This document shows, piece after piece, positions 54,956-63,037 of a DNA stretch of 64,000 nucleotides. Numbering within the stretch: position 1 is the first letter of the stretch; each line of letters starts with the position of its first letter. The DNA comes from Actinacidiphila paucisporea. GTDB lineage: Bacteria; Actinomycetota; Actinomycetes; Streptomycetales; Streptomycetaceae. A program made the position numbers and the translations under genes. Where the stretch lies: positions 62,001 to 126,000 of the forward strand of contig NZ_FRBI01000022.1 in the NCBI RefSeq assembly GCF_900142575.1. Direction: 5' to 3'. The notes below the pieces were generated by a model. It was not told where the DNA came from, made no database searches, and saw only the letters and a program-made list of their open reading frames with translations.

Positions 54956-56397
54956 GAGGGGCCGCCCTCTGCGGTGAACTGCCGTTCTACTTCTCTGCGG
55001 TGCCACACAGCGGCGGCGAGGAGTTCTGCGCCGGGGCTGTAGCCCGAGCCGTGGTAGGCCCAGTGGCCGATGACGAGGGTCGTGTGCGGGTCGAGGTCGG
55101 GCAGGCCGGCGTGTGCGCGGGCCTGTTGGGTGCGCCAGGCGCGGCGGGCGTCGCGCAGCGCGCCGAGGGTGACGGAGTAGCAGCGGGACTTGGCGGAGAA
55201 GTGGCCCCGGAAGCCGAGCATGTGCGCCCACTTCCAGAGCTTGAGGGCTGCGAACTCCGGGCGCTTGCCCAGTTCCCAGAAGGTGCGGATCATCTGCCGC
55301 ACGTGGCGTTCGACGGCGAGGCGGGGCAGCGGCCGGGCCTGTCCGGTGCCACCGCAGGCGGTGCACGTGAGGGGGGTTGCGTGTGTGGTCAGGGTCATGC
55401 CGCGTCCCTGGCACGGGCGGCAGAACAGGGCGCGGTCGAGAGCGCCGGATGAGTCGGCGGACTTGGTGGCGTACTTGGCCACGTAGGCGGCGACCGCGTG
55501 ATCGGTCAGCTTGGCGTCGGTTCCGAAGGCGGCGATCTCGCGCACGTCGAGCTGTTCGCCCCAGGCGAGTTCGCGTTCCCCGACCGCGTCCGAGACGACG
55601 CTGATCGAGACGCGGGCGGCGGCCCGGATGGCGTCGGCGAGCATGGTGATGGTGGCGGATGGGGGCGGAGGCTGGGTGCTGCCGTCCGGTCCGTCGAGTC
55701 GGATGACGGCGTGGAAGTGGACCAGGCCGCGTTTCTGGTACTCGGCGACCTTGGCGAAAGAGACGCGCAGCACGGCGCGGGCTGCCTTCTGGGTCAGGCC
55801 GAGCCGGGCGGCGATCTCACGGCGCAGGTAGATCGTGAAGCGCGCCCACAGGGCGGAGGCATGGGCGTTGAACAGCACCGCGCCCGGGTAGTCATAGGAC
55901 TTCGGGTCCAGCGGAGTGCCGAGCAGCGCATCCATGGGTTCGTGGCGCTTGCCGCAGCGGCACGGCCGGAGGACACCGCCCCCGTCGGTGGGGCGGTTGT
56001 GGACGGGGCCGAAGGACGGTGCGGTGAGCGTGGCGAACACGCGAGGGTGGGTGCGGACGGTGCCCGGCACGCTCTTTCCGCCGGTCAGGCCCGCCCGAAT
56101 CAGTTGGAAGGTGTCGGCGGCGTAGACGCGGGAGCAGGTCGGGCAGCGTGAGGCGCGGCGGTTGCCGCAGGCCGTCAGCAGACTGCCCGTGGGCTCATCG
56201 GTGGTGGTGTAGGAGCGCAGTATCTCGCCGGTTGCCGTGTCGACGGTGGTGGTCTGGCCGAGCAGGCGCACGGGTTCTGTGCAGCCGCCGAGGTGTTCGA
56301 TCTGCTGGTGTGCGCGGTCGAAGTCGGGGTGGTTGACCAGGTGGAGCAGGTCCCGCACGGCGGGGTTTGCCACGTGGCGCAGGTCCAGGGCGACCAT
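54952..56397 (-). CDS. repSA: RepSA-type replication initiator of the AICE
   Basis: The 481-residue protein initiates rolling-circle replication of the excised circle. RGLVHFHAVIRLD is the HxH (HUH) metal motif. Several zinc-binding cysteine pairs (ACGNRRASRCPTCSRVYA; CRPCQGRG and CTACGGTG) and a DNA-binding C-terminus follow. The ATG at 56397 is preceded by an AGAAGGGA-like site; longer frames upstream are low-complexity. It overlaps the excisionase gene by 4 bp, as in pSAM2-like elements. Confidence 0.88.
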   Translation of the reverse strand: MVALDLRHVANPAVRDLLHLVNHPDFDRAHQQIEHLGGCTEPVRLLGQTTTVDTATGEILRSYTTTDEPTGSLLTACGNRRASRCPTCSRVYAADTFQLIRAGLTGGKSVPGTVRTHPRVFATLTAPSFGPVHNRPTDGGGVLRPCRCGKRHEPMDALLGTPLDPKSYDYPGAVLFNAHASALWARFTIYLRREIAARLGLTQKAARAVLRVSFAKVAEYQKRGLVHFHAVIRLDGPDGSTQPPPPSATITMLADAIRAAARVSISVVSDAVGERELAWGEQLDVREIAAFGTDAKLTDHAVAAYVAKYATKSADSSGALDRALFCRPCQGRGMTLTTHATPLTCTACGGTGQARPLPRLAVERHVRQMIRTFWELGKRPEFAALKLWKWAHMLGFRGHFSAKSRCYSVTLGALRDARRAWRTQQARAHAGLPDLDPHTTLVIGHWAYHGSGYSPGAELLAAAVWHRREVERQFTAEGGPS

Positions 56398-56558
56398 GTC
56401 GGGGCGTGTCCCTTCTGTGGGTGGGTGGGTGGGTGGTCCTGAGCAGCAACCAGCCAGGCAGGACGGCGTGTTGATGCTGCTCGGGGCATGACGAACCAGG
56501 CCCGTTGGCGGGCGTGGGATCAGCGGGGGTGATTCGGCCGGCGAGGGGCGGGCCCAGA

Positions 56559-57332
56559 TCAGAGCTGGGCGAGTGCGGCGGTGGCCACCGGCAGGGCGAC
56601 GCCCATGCGGATCCTGAGCTGGGCGGCGGTGATGGGCTGGCCGTGCTCGGCGTGGTGGGTGTCCGCGATGCGCCGGGCCGCGTCGAGTAGGGCGGCGGGC
56701 AGGGCCGGACGGGCGGCGGTCACGGTCGTCCTTGCGGCGCGAACTGGCTCTGCGGCCGGGGCCTGGGCGGGCTCGGGGGTCTCGATGACGGAGGCAGCCG
56801 GACCCGGAGCAGGGGTATGGGTGGCGGCGGCTACCAGCTCGGCAGCCGGGGCCGAAGTCTCGGTGGTAGCCGGTTCGGCGGCTTGAACGGGGATGGGTGT
56901 GGGGGCAGCCTCCATGAGCGGTGTGGGGTGGGTGAGGGTGTGGAACTGGGCGAGGAATGAGGGGCCGACGCGGCCCCAGCCCAGCAGCAGGAGCGGGGCG
57001 ACGGTGTCCAGGCAGGCGCGTCCGTAGCGTCCGGTCAGCAGCGGCTCGGCGGTGTTCAGCGCGAGGGTGAGCAGCCCGCACAGGTGGAGCAGGCGGGTAC
57101 CGGCCCGCAGCTCGTTCTCGGGGACGCCGTGCAGGGCGAGGAATCGCAGGGCGACCAGGAGTCCGACGACCGACAGGTCCACCATCGGCGCGACCAGCGG
57201 GGCGATCGGGTGGGGTACGTCGAGCCGCAGGGCGAGCGCCCACACGTTGCCGAAGGAGAAGACGAAGGCCAGGGCCGCGATGACCGCCATGACCACGGTC
57301 ACGGTGCGCCGGGTGAACCGTTCCTCGGTCAT
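56559..57332 (-). CDS. SpdB-like/DUF2637 membrane protein
   Basis: The 257-residue protein has an N-terminal basic region and four or so transmembrane segments (VTVVMAVIAALAFVFSFGNV, then PLVAPMVDLSVVGLLVALRFLAL). The C-terminal part is Ala/Pro/Thr-rich and ends with a helix-turn-helix-like segment (PITAAQLRIRMGVALPVATAAL). DUF2637 proteins are often the spread (Spd) proteins of Streptomyces plasmids and AICEs. It lies between tra and repSA, a conserved position. Confidence 0.8.
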   Translation of the reverse strand: MTEERFTRRTVTVVMAVIAALAFVFSFGNVWALALRLDVPHPIAPLVAPMVDLSVVGLLVALRFLALHGVPENELRAGTRLLHLCGLLTLALNTAEPLLTGRYGRACLDTVAPLLLLGWGRVGPSFLAQFHTLTHPTPLMEAAPTPIPVQAAEPATTETSAPAAELVAAATHTPAPGPAASVIETPEPAQAPAAEPVRAARTTVTAARPALPAALLDAARRIADTHHAEHGQPITAAQLRIRMGVALPVATAALAQL

Positions 57333-57369
57333 GGGTGGGGCCTCCTTCCGGGGTGGGGGTCGGGGATGG

Positions 57370-58782
57370 TCACGGACGGTGCTTGGCCAGCGGCACGACG
57401 GTGCCGTCCGTCGGTGCGGTGCCGGCCCAGCCGGGAGGGCCGGGGACGGACTCCAGGTACAGGGCCGGGTCGATGGCCAGGTGGGCGGTCGCTTCCGCGA
57501 TGCGGGCGGCGTCGGCGTCCGGTACGTATGGGGTGCGGATGCGGGTGAAGCCGGGGCGGCCCTGCATCGCCATCACCGCGACGCCGACGTAGGCGGGGTC
57601 CTGCAAGGTCACCGGGCTGGCGTCCGGCCAGTTGCGGATGTCGTCTCCGAGTGCGGCCACGGCGGCTTCCGCCGTCTTCTGGGCGAAGGACAGCCCGACG
57701 GGGCACACGTCGCGGATGAAGGTGGGGATCGCGTCGCCGGTCACTTTCTGGCTGACCAGGATGACCAGGAAGCCGACGCTGCGGCCCTTCTTGACCAGGT
57801 CTTCTACCAGGCGCGCGTTGTCCGCCGTCAGCGCCGCCAGGCGCTTGGTCTGCGGGTCGTTGCCTTTGTAGTCGCGGAAGTAGGTGTGGGCCTCGTCGAT
57901 GATGAGCACGGTCAGCGGCCAGACCTCCGAGGGGCCGACGTGCCACATGTTCTTCACGCCGAGTACGTCACGGATCGCCGAGGACCGGGTACGCCGCAGT
58001 GCGACCAGGCGCTTGAACAGTGTGTTCGCCTCGTGCAGGTCGTCGCCGACGAACGCGAACAGACGGGTCCGCAGGTCGGCGTAGTCGCCCTCATGGGCTG
58101 CCGACACCTTCCCGTCGGCCACCGCGAACTGCACCGCGCGCGACGGCGCGAGGTCGCAGACGAGCCGGTTGATCAGCGAGGTCTTGCCCGCGCCTGGGGT
58201 ACCGGCCACGGTCACGCCGGGCACATTGGCCAGCGACACGCACACCGGAGCGGCGTACTCGTCCACGCCCAGCTCCCACCGCGACAGGTCCGTGGGCGGG
58301 CGGCCGGTGGGACGGTGCTCGGTCTGCGTGATCAGCGGATCGAGGCGAACGCCCCGGATCACCACCCGGCCGGGGCCGTCCGGCAGCACGGACACCCGCG
58401 TGCACCGCCAGGCGTCGGCCAGGAAGCGGGCCGCGCGCTGGAACTCCTCCAATCCGACCTTCGGCAGGCACGTGGCCCGCACGATCACACCGAACTGATC
58501 GGCCGCCACCTTGATCTTCGGAGTCAGCAGGCGCGGCGGGGGCGTCGTGCCCTTCGGCGCGGTCAGCTGCCCCAGCAGGCCGGGAGTCTTGTCGGTGACG
58601 GTCAGGCCCGCCATCCGCGACAGGCGTATCCAGCCGCAGCGCACCCGCACGGCCTGCCGGATACTGGCCCGGGTGCCCCGGTCGGCACGTACGTAGCGCA
58701 CCAGGCTCAGCAGCAGCCAGCCTGTCGCCAGTGTTATGGCGATCGGCAGTACGTCCGGCGCGTGGGCGGTCACGGTTCCCAT
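57370..58782 (-). CDS. FtsK/SpoIIIE-type DNA translocase for conjugal transfer (TraSA/TraB-like)
   Basis: The single protein needed for double-stranded conjugative transfer in Streptomyces mobile elements. The 470-residue product has two N-terminal membrane segments (residues about 10-30), Walker A GTPGAGKTSLIN, Walker B LTVLIIDEAHTYF, and later SQKVTGDAIPTFIRD. The pore loop and coupling helices correspond to hexameric FtsK. It starts one base after a small overlapping gene and is followed 37 bp later by the Spd-like gene. Confidence 0.92.
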   Translation of the reverse strand: MGTVTAHAPDVLPIAITLATGWLLLSLVRYVRADRGTRASIRQAVRVRCGWIRLSRMAGLTVTDKTPGLLGQLTAPKGTTPPPRLLTPKIKVAADQFGVIVRATCLPKVGLEEFQRAARFLADAWRCTRVSVLPDGPGRVVIRGVRLDPLITQTEHRPTGRPPTDLSRWELGVDEYAAPVCVSLANVPGVTVAGTPGAGKTSLINRLVCDLAPSRAVQFAVADGKVSAAHEGDYADLRTRLFAFVGDDLHEANTLFKRLVALRRTRSSAIRDVLGVKNMWHVGPSEVWPLTVLIIDEAHTYFRDYKGNDPQTKRLAALTADNARLVEDLVKKGRSVGFLVILVSQKVTGDAIPTFIRDVCPVGLSFAQKTAEAAVAALGDDIRNWPDASPVTLQDPAYVGVAVMAMQGRPGFTRIRTPYVPDADAARIAEATAHLAIDPALYLESVPGPPGWAGTAPTDGTVVPLAKHRP

Positions 58783-58783
58783 G

Positions 58784-58972
58784 TCACGCCCCCGCTTCGC
58801 TCAGCAGACGGAACACGTCGCCAAGGTCGAGGGCCGCTGCGTCGGCCGGACTCAGGCCCAGCACGTCGAGCACGGCCCCCGACACGGAGCACGTCAGGGC
58901 GTTTTCGGTGCCCGGCAGGGGCCGCAGCGGATAGGTCTCCCGCTCCGGGACGGGGCTTTCGAAGCGGATCAC
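58784..58972 (-). CDS. Small AICE-associated hypothetical protein
   Basis: The 62-residue product (VIRFESPVPERETYPLRPLP...) has no recognised domain. GTG start at 58972 overlaps the preceding gene by 4 bases (GTGA), and its stop lies one base before tra. Such tight packing and its place in the conserved operon support a real gene. The function is unknown. Confidence 0.65.
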   Translation of the reverse strand: MIRFESPVPERETYPLRPLPGTENALTCSVSGAVLDVLGLSPADAAALDLGDVFRLLSEAGA

Positions 58973-59316
58973 TGGGCAGCCTCCACTGTCGCGAGTTCCA
59001 GGCGGGCGGCGCGGTAGGCGACGCCGTCGGAGAGTTGCCCGTTGAAGATCCGCGCCCACGGCGTCGCGAACAATTCCACCGGCCGCACCATCGCCCCCGG
59101 CTTCAGCCCGGTAGGCAGGCCCGTCTCCGGGACCGTGATCTTCAGGACCTCGGCCCGGCCGTCCTCCATCAGCATCACGGTCACCGTGTAGAGCGACGCC
59201 CCGGTCTCCCGGTCGGTGGCGACCTCCCCGGTCTGCTGGTCCTTGATCTTCAGCACCGGCTCGGTGCCCGCGATGCACACCGCCGACGGCAGCAGGGCAA
59301 CACGGATTCGAGTCAT
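58969..59316 (-). CDS. AICE-conserved hypothetical protein
   Basis: A 115-residue beta-rich protein (MTRIRVALLPSAVCIAGTEP; TGASLYTVTVMLMEDGRAEV; PVELFATPWARIFNGQLSDG). This family is common just upstream of tra in Streptomyces AICEs and is probably a transfer accessory or OB-fold-like protein, but the role is not established. It is the first gene of the minus-strand operon, divergent from the GntR regulator across 170 bp. Confidence 0.7.
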   Translation of the reverse strand: MTRIRVALLPSAVCIAGTEPVLKIKDQQTGEVATDRETGASLYTVTVMLMEDGRAEVLKITVPETGLPTGLKPGAMVRPVELFATPWARIFNGQLSDGVAYRAARLELATVEAAQ

Positions 59317-59486
59317 GGCCACGCCATCACATCCTCGTTCGATGGAGCCGCTTGATCGGCCCGCCACGACTCTAGCGGCACACCCACTACACACGCAACG
59401 GTCGATTCGTATCGCTACACTCGCGCGGCTGGGACGCAGAGGACGCCCGGGTGTCCCGCGAGTGCCGCCGCCACTACCCTCGTGCT
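59317..59486. promoter_or_regulatory. Divergent control region of the AICE
   Basis: This lies between the transfer operon and the GntR gene. CGATTCGTATCG (59403-59414) is a palindrome with TCGT in the middle. TACACT (59416-59421) and TACCCT (59475-59480) could be -10 boxes for the GntR gene. This is the likely place for KorSA-type repression. Confidence 0.45.
59475..59480 (+). promoter_or_regulatory. Probable leaderless -10 box for the GntR gene
   Basis: TACCCT ends 6 bases before the ATG at 59487 with no Shine-Dalgarno sequence. Confidence 0.35.
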
Positions 59487-60368
59487 ATGAAGCTGCCCCT
59501 GGGAGAGGACCCCCGGCCGCCGTACGTCCAGGCCGCCGATGTCCTGCGCGCCGCGATCCAAGACGGCGAGTTGAGCCCGGGCGAGCGACTTCCCTCCGCG
59601 CGCGAGCTGCAACGGCGCTTCGGCATCGCCAGCTCGACGGTCCAAAACGCCCTGCGGCTCCTCAAGGGCGAAGGGCTGATCTACTCCGTCCTCGGCCGGG
59701 GCAGCTACGTGCGGGCACAGGAACCGCCGGCCGAAGGGAGCACGGAGGCCGCAGGGGGCAACGAGATCGACCCTGGCGACTCCGATCCCGCGTACACCGG
59801 TCTCGGCGACCTCCAGCACGGATGGCAGACCGCGCCCGCTGACGACCCACGCCCGCCGTACGTGCAGACCGCGGACGCACTCCGCAAGGAAATCCAGAAC
59901 GGTCGGCTGGCACCAGGCGCCAAGCTGCCGTCCGCCCGTGAACTGCAAGAGCAGTACGGCATCGCCAACTCCACCGCGCAGAACGCCCTGCGGCTCCTCA
60001 AGGACGAGGGACTGATCTACTCCGTGCAGGGCCGGGGCGTATTCGTCCGCCAGCTCAGCCCGCGCGATCAGTTCCTCAAGGACTACAACGAGGGGCTGGA
60101 GGAGATGGCGGCCCAGCGCCGGGCGGACGAGGAAGCCGTACGGCTCAGCGGCAAGACCGACGACGAGGTGGCCGCCGAACTGGAAGCCGCCGAGGAGCGC
60201 TTCGCGAAGGCCGGCACCGAATTCGAAGCCGCCAGCGCCCACCGCGACGCCATGCGAGCCGTCATGGAGCAACGCAAGCGCCTGAGCGGCAACTACACGC
60301 CCGAGGAGAACGCCGCCAAGGCCCAACGCATGCGCGACCGGCTGGCCGAAGGCAAGCGTCGACGCTGA
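59487..60368 (+). CDS. GntR family regulator with two tandem winged-helix domains
   Basis: The 293-residue protein contains two near-identical GntR winged helices: residues about 9-75 (LPSARELQRRFGIASSTVQN, ALRLLKGEGLIYSVLGRGSY) and about 122-190 (LPSARELQEQYGIANSTAQN, ALRLLKDEGLIYSVQGRGVF). A coiled, charged tail (QFLKDYNEGLEEMAAQRRADEEAVR) completes it. No effector domain is visible. Placement divergent from the transfer operon suggests a KorSA-like repressor of AICE functions. The duplication is recent, judging by identity at amino acid level. Confidence 0.85.
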   Translation: MKLPLGEDPRPPYVQAADVLRAAIQDGELSPGERLPSARELQRRFGIASSTVQNALRLLKGEGLIYSVLGRGSYVRAQEPPAEGSTEAAGGNEIDPGDSDPAYTGLGDLQHGWQTAPADDPRPPYVQTADALRKEIQNGRLAPGAKLPSARELQEQYGIANSTAQNALRLLKDEGLIYSVQGRGVFVRQLSPRDQFLKDYNEGLEEMAAQRRADEEAVRLSGKTDDEVAAELEAAEERFAKAGTEFEAASAHRDAMRAVMEQRKRLSGNYTPEENAAKAQRMRDRLAEGKRRR

Positions 60369-60967
60369 AGCCCGCCGAGCGCAACGGCAGCGCACGGGCG
60401 CCTGAGCCGAGCTGTTCAGAGTTTCTTTACTTGATCAAGGGCGGCCCGCTGACGCGGGCCGCCGCGCGCCGGCGGCCGGTGGCCGCCGCCCGCTCCTGTC
60501 TGCCGCCCCGCTGGCGACGGCCGCCGACCACTCGGCGCGCAGGGCCCAGAGGCATAGGCCGGACTGTCAATCGGAAGCCCCGCTCTCCGAACGCTCAGCA
60601 GCAGACCGGCTGGGTTCCCGAGAGGCCGTCCGGCGAGCTCGTACCGTGCGGCGTCGACACCCCGGCGGAGCTGTCGTCCGGAACGCGGCCGTTGTGCCTG
60701 GCTGGGACCGTGACGATGGAGATAACTGGGCTGATGCCGGTGCGGGGTTGAGCGAGACACACGTGACGGGTGATCGGTCGGCGCGCCCGCCGTCGTGGCT
60801 GACTTTCTGCGGCTGAGGCCAGAACCTCATGGCCATGGGCACGGCACGCACGTAAGGGCCCGCCCCTGCCAGGGCTGACGAGGAGGGGGAGCCTCGATCG
60901 GCCGTGCCCGGCAGGGACGGGAGTTGGGTAGGTCAGCGCGGTGCGGCTCGTGACCGAGCGGGATGGG
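60369..60967. other. Intergenic region after the GntR gene, no gene recognised
   Basis: About 600 bp. It begins with a good terminator (60441-60462). The remainder is GC-rich and contains only weak frames. It could include a replication or transfer site, but no clit/oriT or double-strand-origin motif could be assigned by eye. Confidence 0.4.
60441..60462 (+). terminator. Terminator after the GntR gene
   Basis: GCGGCCCGC (60441-60449), loop TGAC, GCGGGCCGC (60454-60462): a perfect 9-bp stem. Confidence 0.8.
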
Positions 60968-61204
60968 TCATGTCCGCCGCCAGGCCCGCCAGGGCCGGGT
61001 GATGATCTCCCGGTAGGTGTGGTGCGACGGGTTCTGACCGCAATGCCGCAGCACCCAGTCCTGCGGTTCGGCGAAGTCCTCGCTGGTCGGCGACGTCTCT
61101 TCGTCCACGGCGCACTGCATCGCATACAGGACCGGCTCCGCGTCCGGCTCGCGGTCGGGCTGGAGAGTCCAGGTCTCGTAGCGCAGGACCGAGCGCGGGG
61201 TCAC
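60968..61204 (-). CDS. AICE-associated conserved hypothetical protein (DUF7848-like)
   Basis: A 78-residue protein whose middle reads MQCAVDEETSPTSEDFAEPQ and DWVLRHCGQNPSHHTYREII, a pattern of small proteins found in streptomycete AICEs with C-x-W/RH-type residues. The GTG at 61204 overlaps the previous gene's stop by 4 bases. The biological role is unknown; its few Cys/His residues could bind a metal. Confidence 0.65.
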   Translation of the reverse strand: MTPRSVLRYETWTLQPDREPDAEPVLYAMQCAVDEETSPTSEDFAEPQDWVLRHCGQNPSHHTYREIITRPWRAWRRT

Positions 61205-61443
61205 CGTCCCCACCTCTGGTTGGCCACGGCCACCTTCGCGCTCAACTCCTCCGTCGGAGTCGGCGTGCGTACGTCCTCGGGTGGCACGTCCCATTCCCGG
61301 CCACCGCGCGGTGGCCGAAGCTGCACGTACGGCCCCACATGCCCCATCACCACGCCCACCTTGCCGCTCCGCCGGTCGACCACCAGGGCGCCGGCATCGG
61401 GCGAGACGTTGTGCCCGTCGGCATCAGGGGTGAGGGCCGTCAT
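61201..61443 (-). CDS. Small AICE-associated hypothetical protein
   Basis: An 80-residue product (MTALTPDADGHNVSPDAGAL; VVDRRSGKVGVVMGHVGPYV) likely folded as a small beta-barrel, similar to proteins that accompany XRE/NUDIX cargo in AICEs. ATG at 61443. It is translationally coupled to the downstream hypothetical gene. It is divergent from the XRE-PLD gene, with a 255-bp control region between. The role is unknown. Confidence 0.65.
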   Translation of the reverse strand: MTALTPDADGHNVSPDAGALVVDRRSGKVGVVMGHVGPYVQLRPPRGGREWDVPPEDVRTPTPTEELSAKVAVANQRWGR

Positions 61444-61698
61444 CGTGACCACCCCGGCGAGGCGGCCCGCGACCGGGCGTCCAGTCGCAGTGCGGGAACA
61501 CATGGGGTGGCGCTCATTCGCACGGTGACGCTCCTCGGCGGCGTTGATGCGTGCCCCTGGGCCTGTTGGTGCCGCAGGGGCGGCACCGATCCTCACGCCG
61601 GTCACCGGGACGAAGGAACCTCCACCAAAACCCACTTCGGGACGTCCTGCACCGTGTAGAACGTCCCTGGTGCCGTCCTGAGACGAAGGGGGAGACTC

Positions 61699-62445
61699 GT
61701 GCCGAACGAGAGACTACGAGCCGTCATGGCGGCGGGAGGCTGGACGTACGCCGCACTCGCTCAGCAGGTCGAGGTCGACCCCAAGTCGGTCGAGCGCTGG
61801 GTGAACCTCGGGCGTATCCCGCGTCGTGCCACCGCCCTCCAGGCGGCCAAGGCCCTGGGAGAAGACGTGCACGCACTCTGGCCGGCGCTCCGCCAGGCCC
61901 GCCCCGCCCGCGCCATCAGCCCCGAGCTGGTCGCGCTCTACGAGCAGCGGGCCGACCTCCCCGTCTCGGCGTTCACCGACCTGATGGCCCAGGCCCGGGA
62001 ACGGATCGACATCCTCGTCTACGCGGCCGTCTTCCTCCACGAGGCGTACCCGCGGCTGAACGAACTCCTCACCGAACGCGCCGCCGAAGGCTGCACCGTC
62101 CGCATCGCGATCGGGGACGCCGACAGCGACAACGTCCAAGCCCGCGGCCAGGAGGAGCGGTTCGGCCATGGCATCGAATCCCGCTGCCGCCTCGCCCTCA
62201 TGCACTACAAGCCGCTCGCCAGCACCCCAGGCATCGAAGTCCGCACCCACGCAACCACGCTCTACAACTCCCTCTACCGGGCCGACGACCAGCAACTCGT
62301 CAACGCCCATGTCTGGGGCGTCAACGCGTACGCCGCCCCCGTGTGGCATCTTCGCCGTCACGAGACAGGCGGCATGTTCGACACCTACGCCGACAGCTTC
62401 GACGCCGTGTGGACGACGGCAACCCCCGTACGAGAGGAAGACTGA
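61699..62445 (+). CDS. XRE-like HTH protein fused to a phospholipase D-like domain
   Basis: The 248-residue protein has an N-terminal Cro/C1-like helix-turn-helix (residues about 5-60; TYAALAQQVEVDPKSVERWVNLGRIP) and a C-terminal PLD-like domain. In the latter, ILVYAAVFLHEAYPRLNELL and VRTHATTLYNSLYRADD are visible. The HxK core of active PLD enzymes is degenerate here (H-A-T-T-L-Y-N), so it may sense rather than cleave. GTG start at 61699. It precedes the NUDIX gene by 2 bp and is probably translated with it. Confidence 0.75.
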   Translation: MPNERLRAVMAAGGWTYAALAQQVEVDPKSVERWVNLGRIPRRATALQAAKALGEDVHALWPALRQARPARAISPELVALYEQRADLPVSAFTDLMAQARERIDILVYAAVFLHEAYPRLNELLTERAAEGCTVRIAIGDADSDNVQARGQEERFGHGIESRCRLALMHYKPLASTPGIEVRTHATTLYNSLYRADDQQLVNAHVWGVNAYAAPVWHLRRHETGGMFDTYADSFDAVWTTATPVREED

Positions 62446-62447
62446 CC

Positions 62448-62918
62448 GTGGCCCGCACCGAGTACTACGACGACCCCAACGCGCCCAAGCCGAACAGCAT
62501 GGTCGTCGCCGCTTCCGCCGTCGTCACCGACGACCACGGGCGCATCCTCCTCCAGCGCCGCCGCGACAACGACCTCTGGGCACTGCCCGGAGGCGGCATG
62601 GACCTCACCGACTCCCTGCCAGGCACAGCCGTCCGCGAGGTCAAAGAGGAGACCGGCCTCGATGTCGAGATCACCGGCCTGGTCGGCACCTACACCGACC
62701 CGAAACACATCATCGCCTACACCGACGGCGAGGTCCGCCGCCAGTTCAACGTCTGCTTCACCGCCCGCATCACCGGCGGCCAGCTGGAGATCTCCGACGA
62801 GTCCACCGAGCTCCGGTTCGTGCCGCCGGAAGAGATCGAGCAGTTGCCGATGCACCACACCCAACGGCTCAGGCTCCAGCACTTCCTGGAACAGCGCGAG
62901 AAGCCGTACCTGGGCTGA
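62448..62918 (+). CDS. NUDIX hydrolase
   Basis: The 156-residue protein has a Nudix box GGGMDLTDSLPGTAVREVKE followed by ETGLDVEI. The usual first Glu of the box is replaced by Asp, while the catalytic REVKEETG is intact. It should hydrolyse a nucleoside diphosphate linked to another group, cytoplasmically. GTG start at 62448, 2 bp after the XRE-PLD gene. It is the last gene before the right AICE repeat. Substrate unknown; a second messenger or damaged nucleotide is possible. Confidence 0.88.
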   Translation: MARTEYYDDPNAPKPNSMVVAASAVVTDDHGRILLQRRRDNDLWALPGGGMDLTDSLPGTAVREVKEETGLDVEITGLVGTYTDPKHIIAYTDGEVRRQFNVCFTARITGGQLEISDESTELRFVPPEEIEQLPMHHTQRLRLQHFLEQREKPYLG

Positions 62919-62923
62919 ACCGG

Positions 62924-62947
62924 CTGACGGCAGTAGCTGACGGCAAC
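62924..62947 (+). repeat. Right end repeat of the AICE (candidate att or integrase site)
   Basis: CTGACGGCAGTAG-C-TGACGGCAAC, one mismatch from the left copy at 53411. It lies 5 bp after the NUDIX stop. Beyond it, chromosomal-type DNA with an RHS toxin cassette resumes after about 90 bp. Confidence 0.6.
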
Positions 62948-63002
62948 AACCCCGCACAACCACGGATACCCGCGCACGTCACCGGACCAGCAAACCGGAC
63001 TT

Positions 63003-63022
63003 GACCTGCGAAAAAGCAGGTC
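63003..63022. terminator. Small hairpin between AICE and orphan toxin
   Basis: GACCTGC (63003-63009), loop GAAAAA, GCAGGTC (63016-63022). Modest stem; could terminate read-through from the NUDIX gene. Confidence 0.5.
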
Positions 63023-63037
63023 GAGGGGTCCGCTTAG

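Noticed and set aside
56398-57243. Longer N-terminus for RepSA reaching 763 residues
   Set aside because: The added 282 residues are Arg/Pro-rich shadow of the Spd-like gene. The ATG at 56397 has a ribosome site and gives the usual RepSA length.
60416-60760. 114-residue minus-strand and 106-residue plus-strand frames after the GntR gene
   Set aside because: Overlapping each other, no ribosome site, no recognisable domain, and they cross a terminator hairpin.
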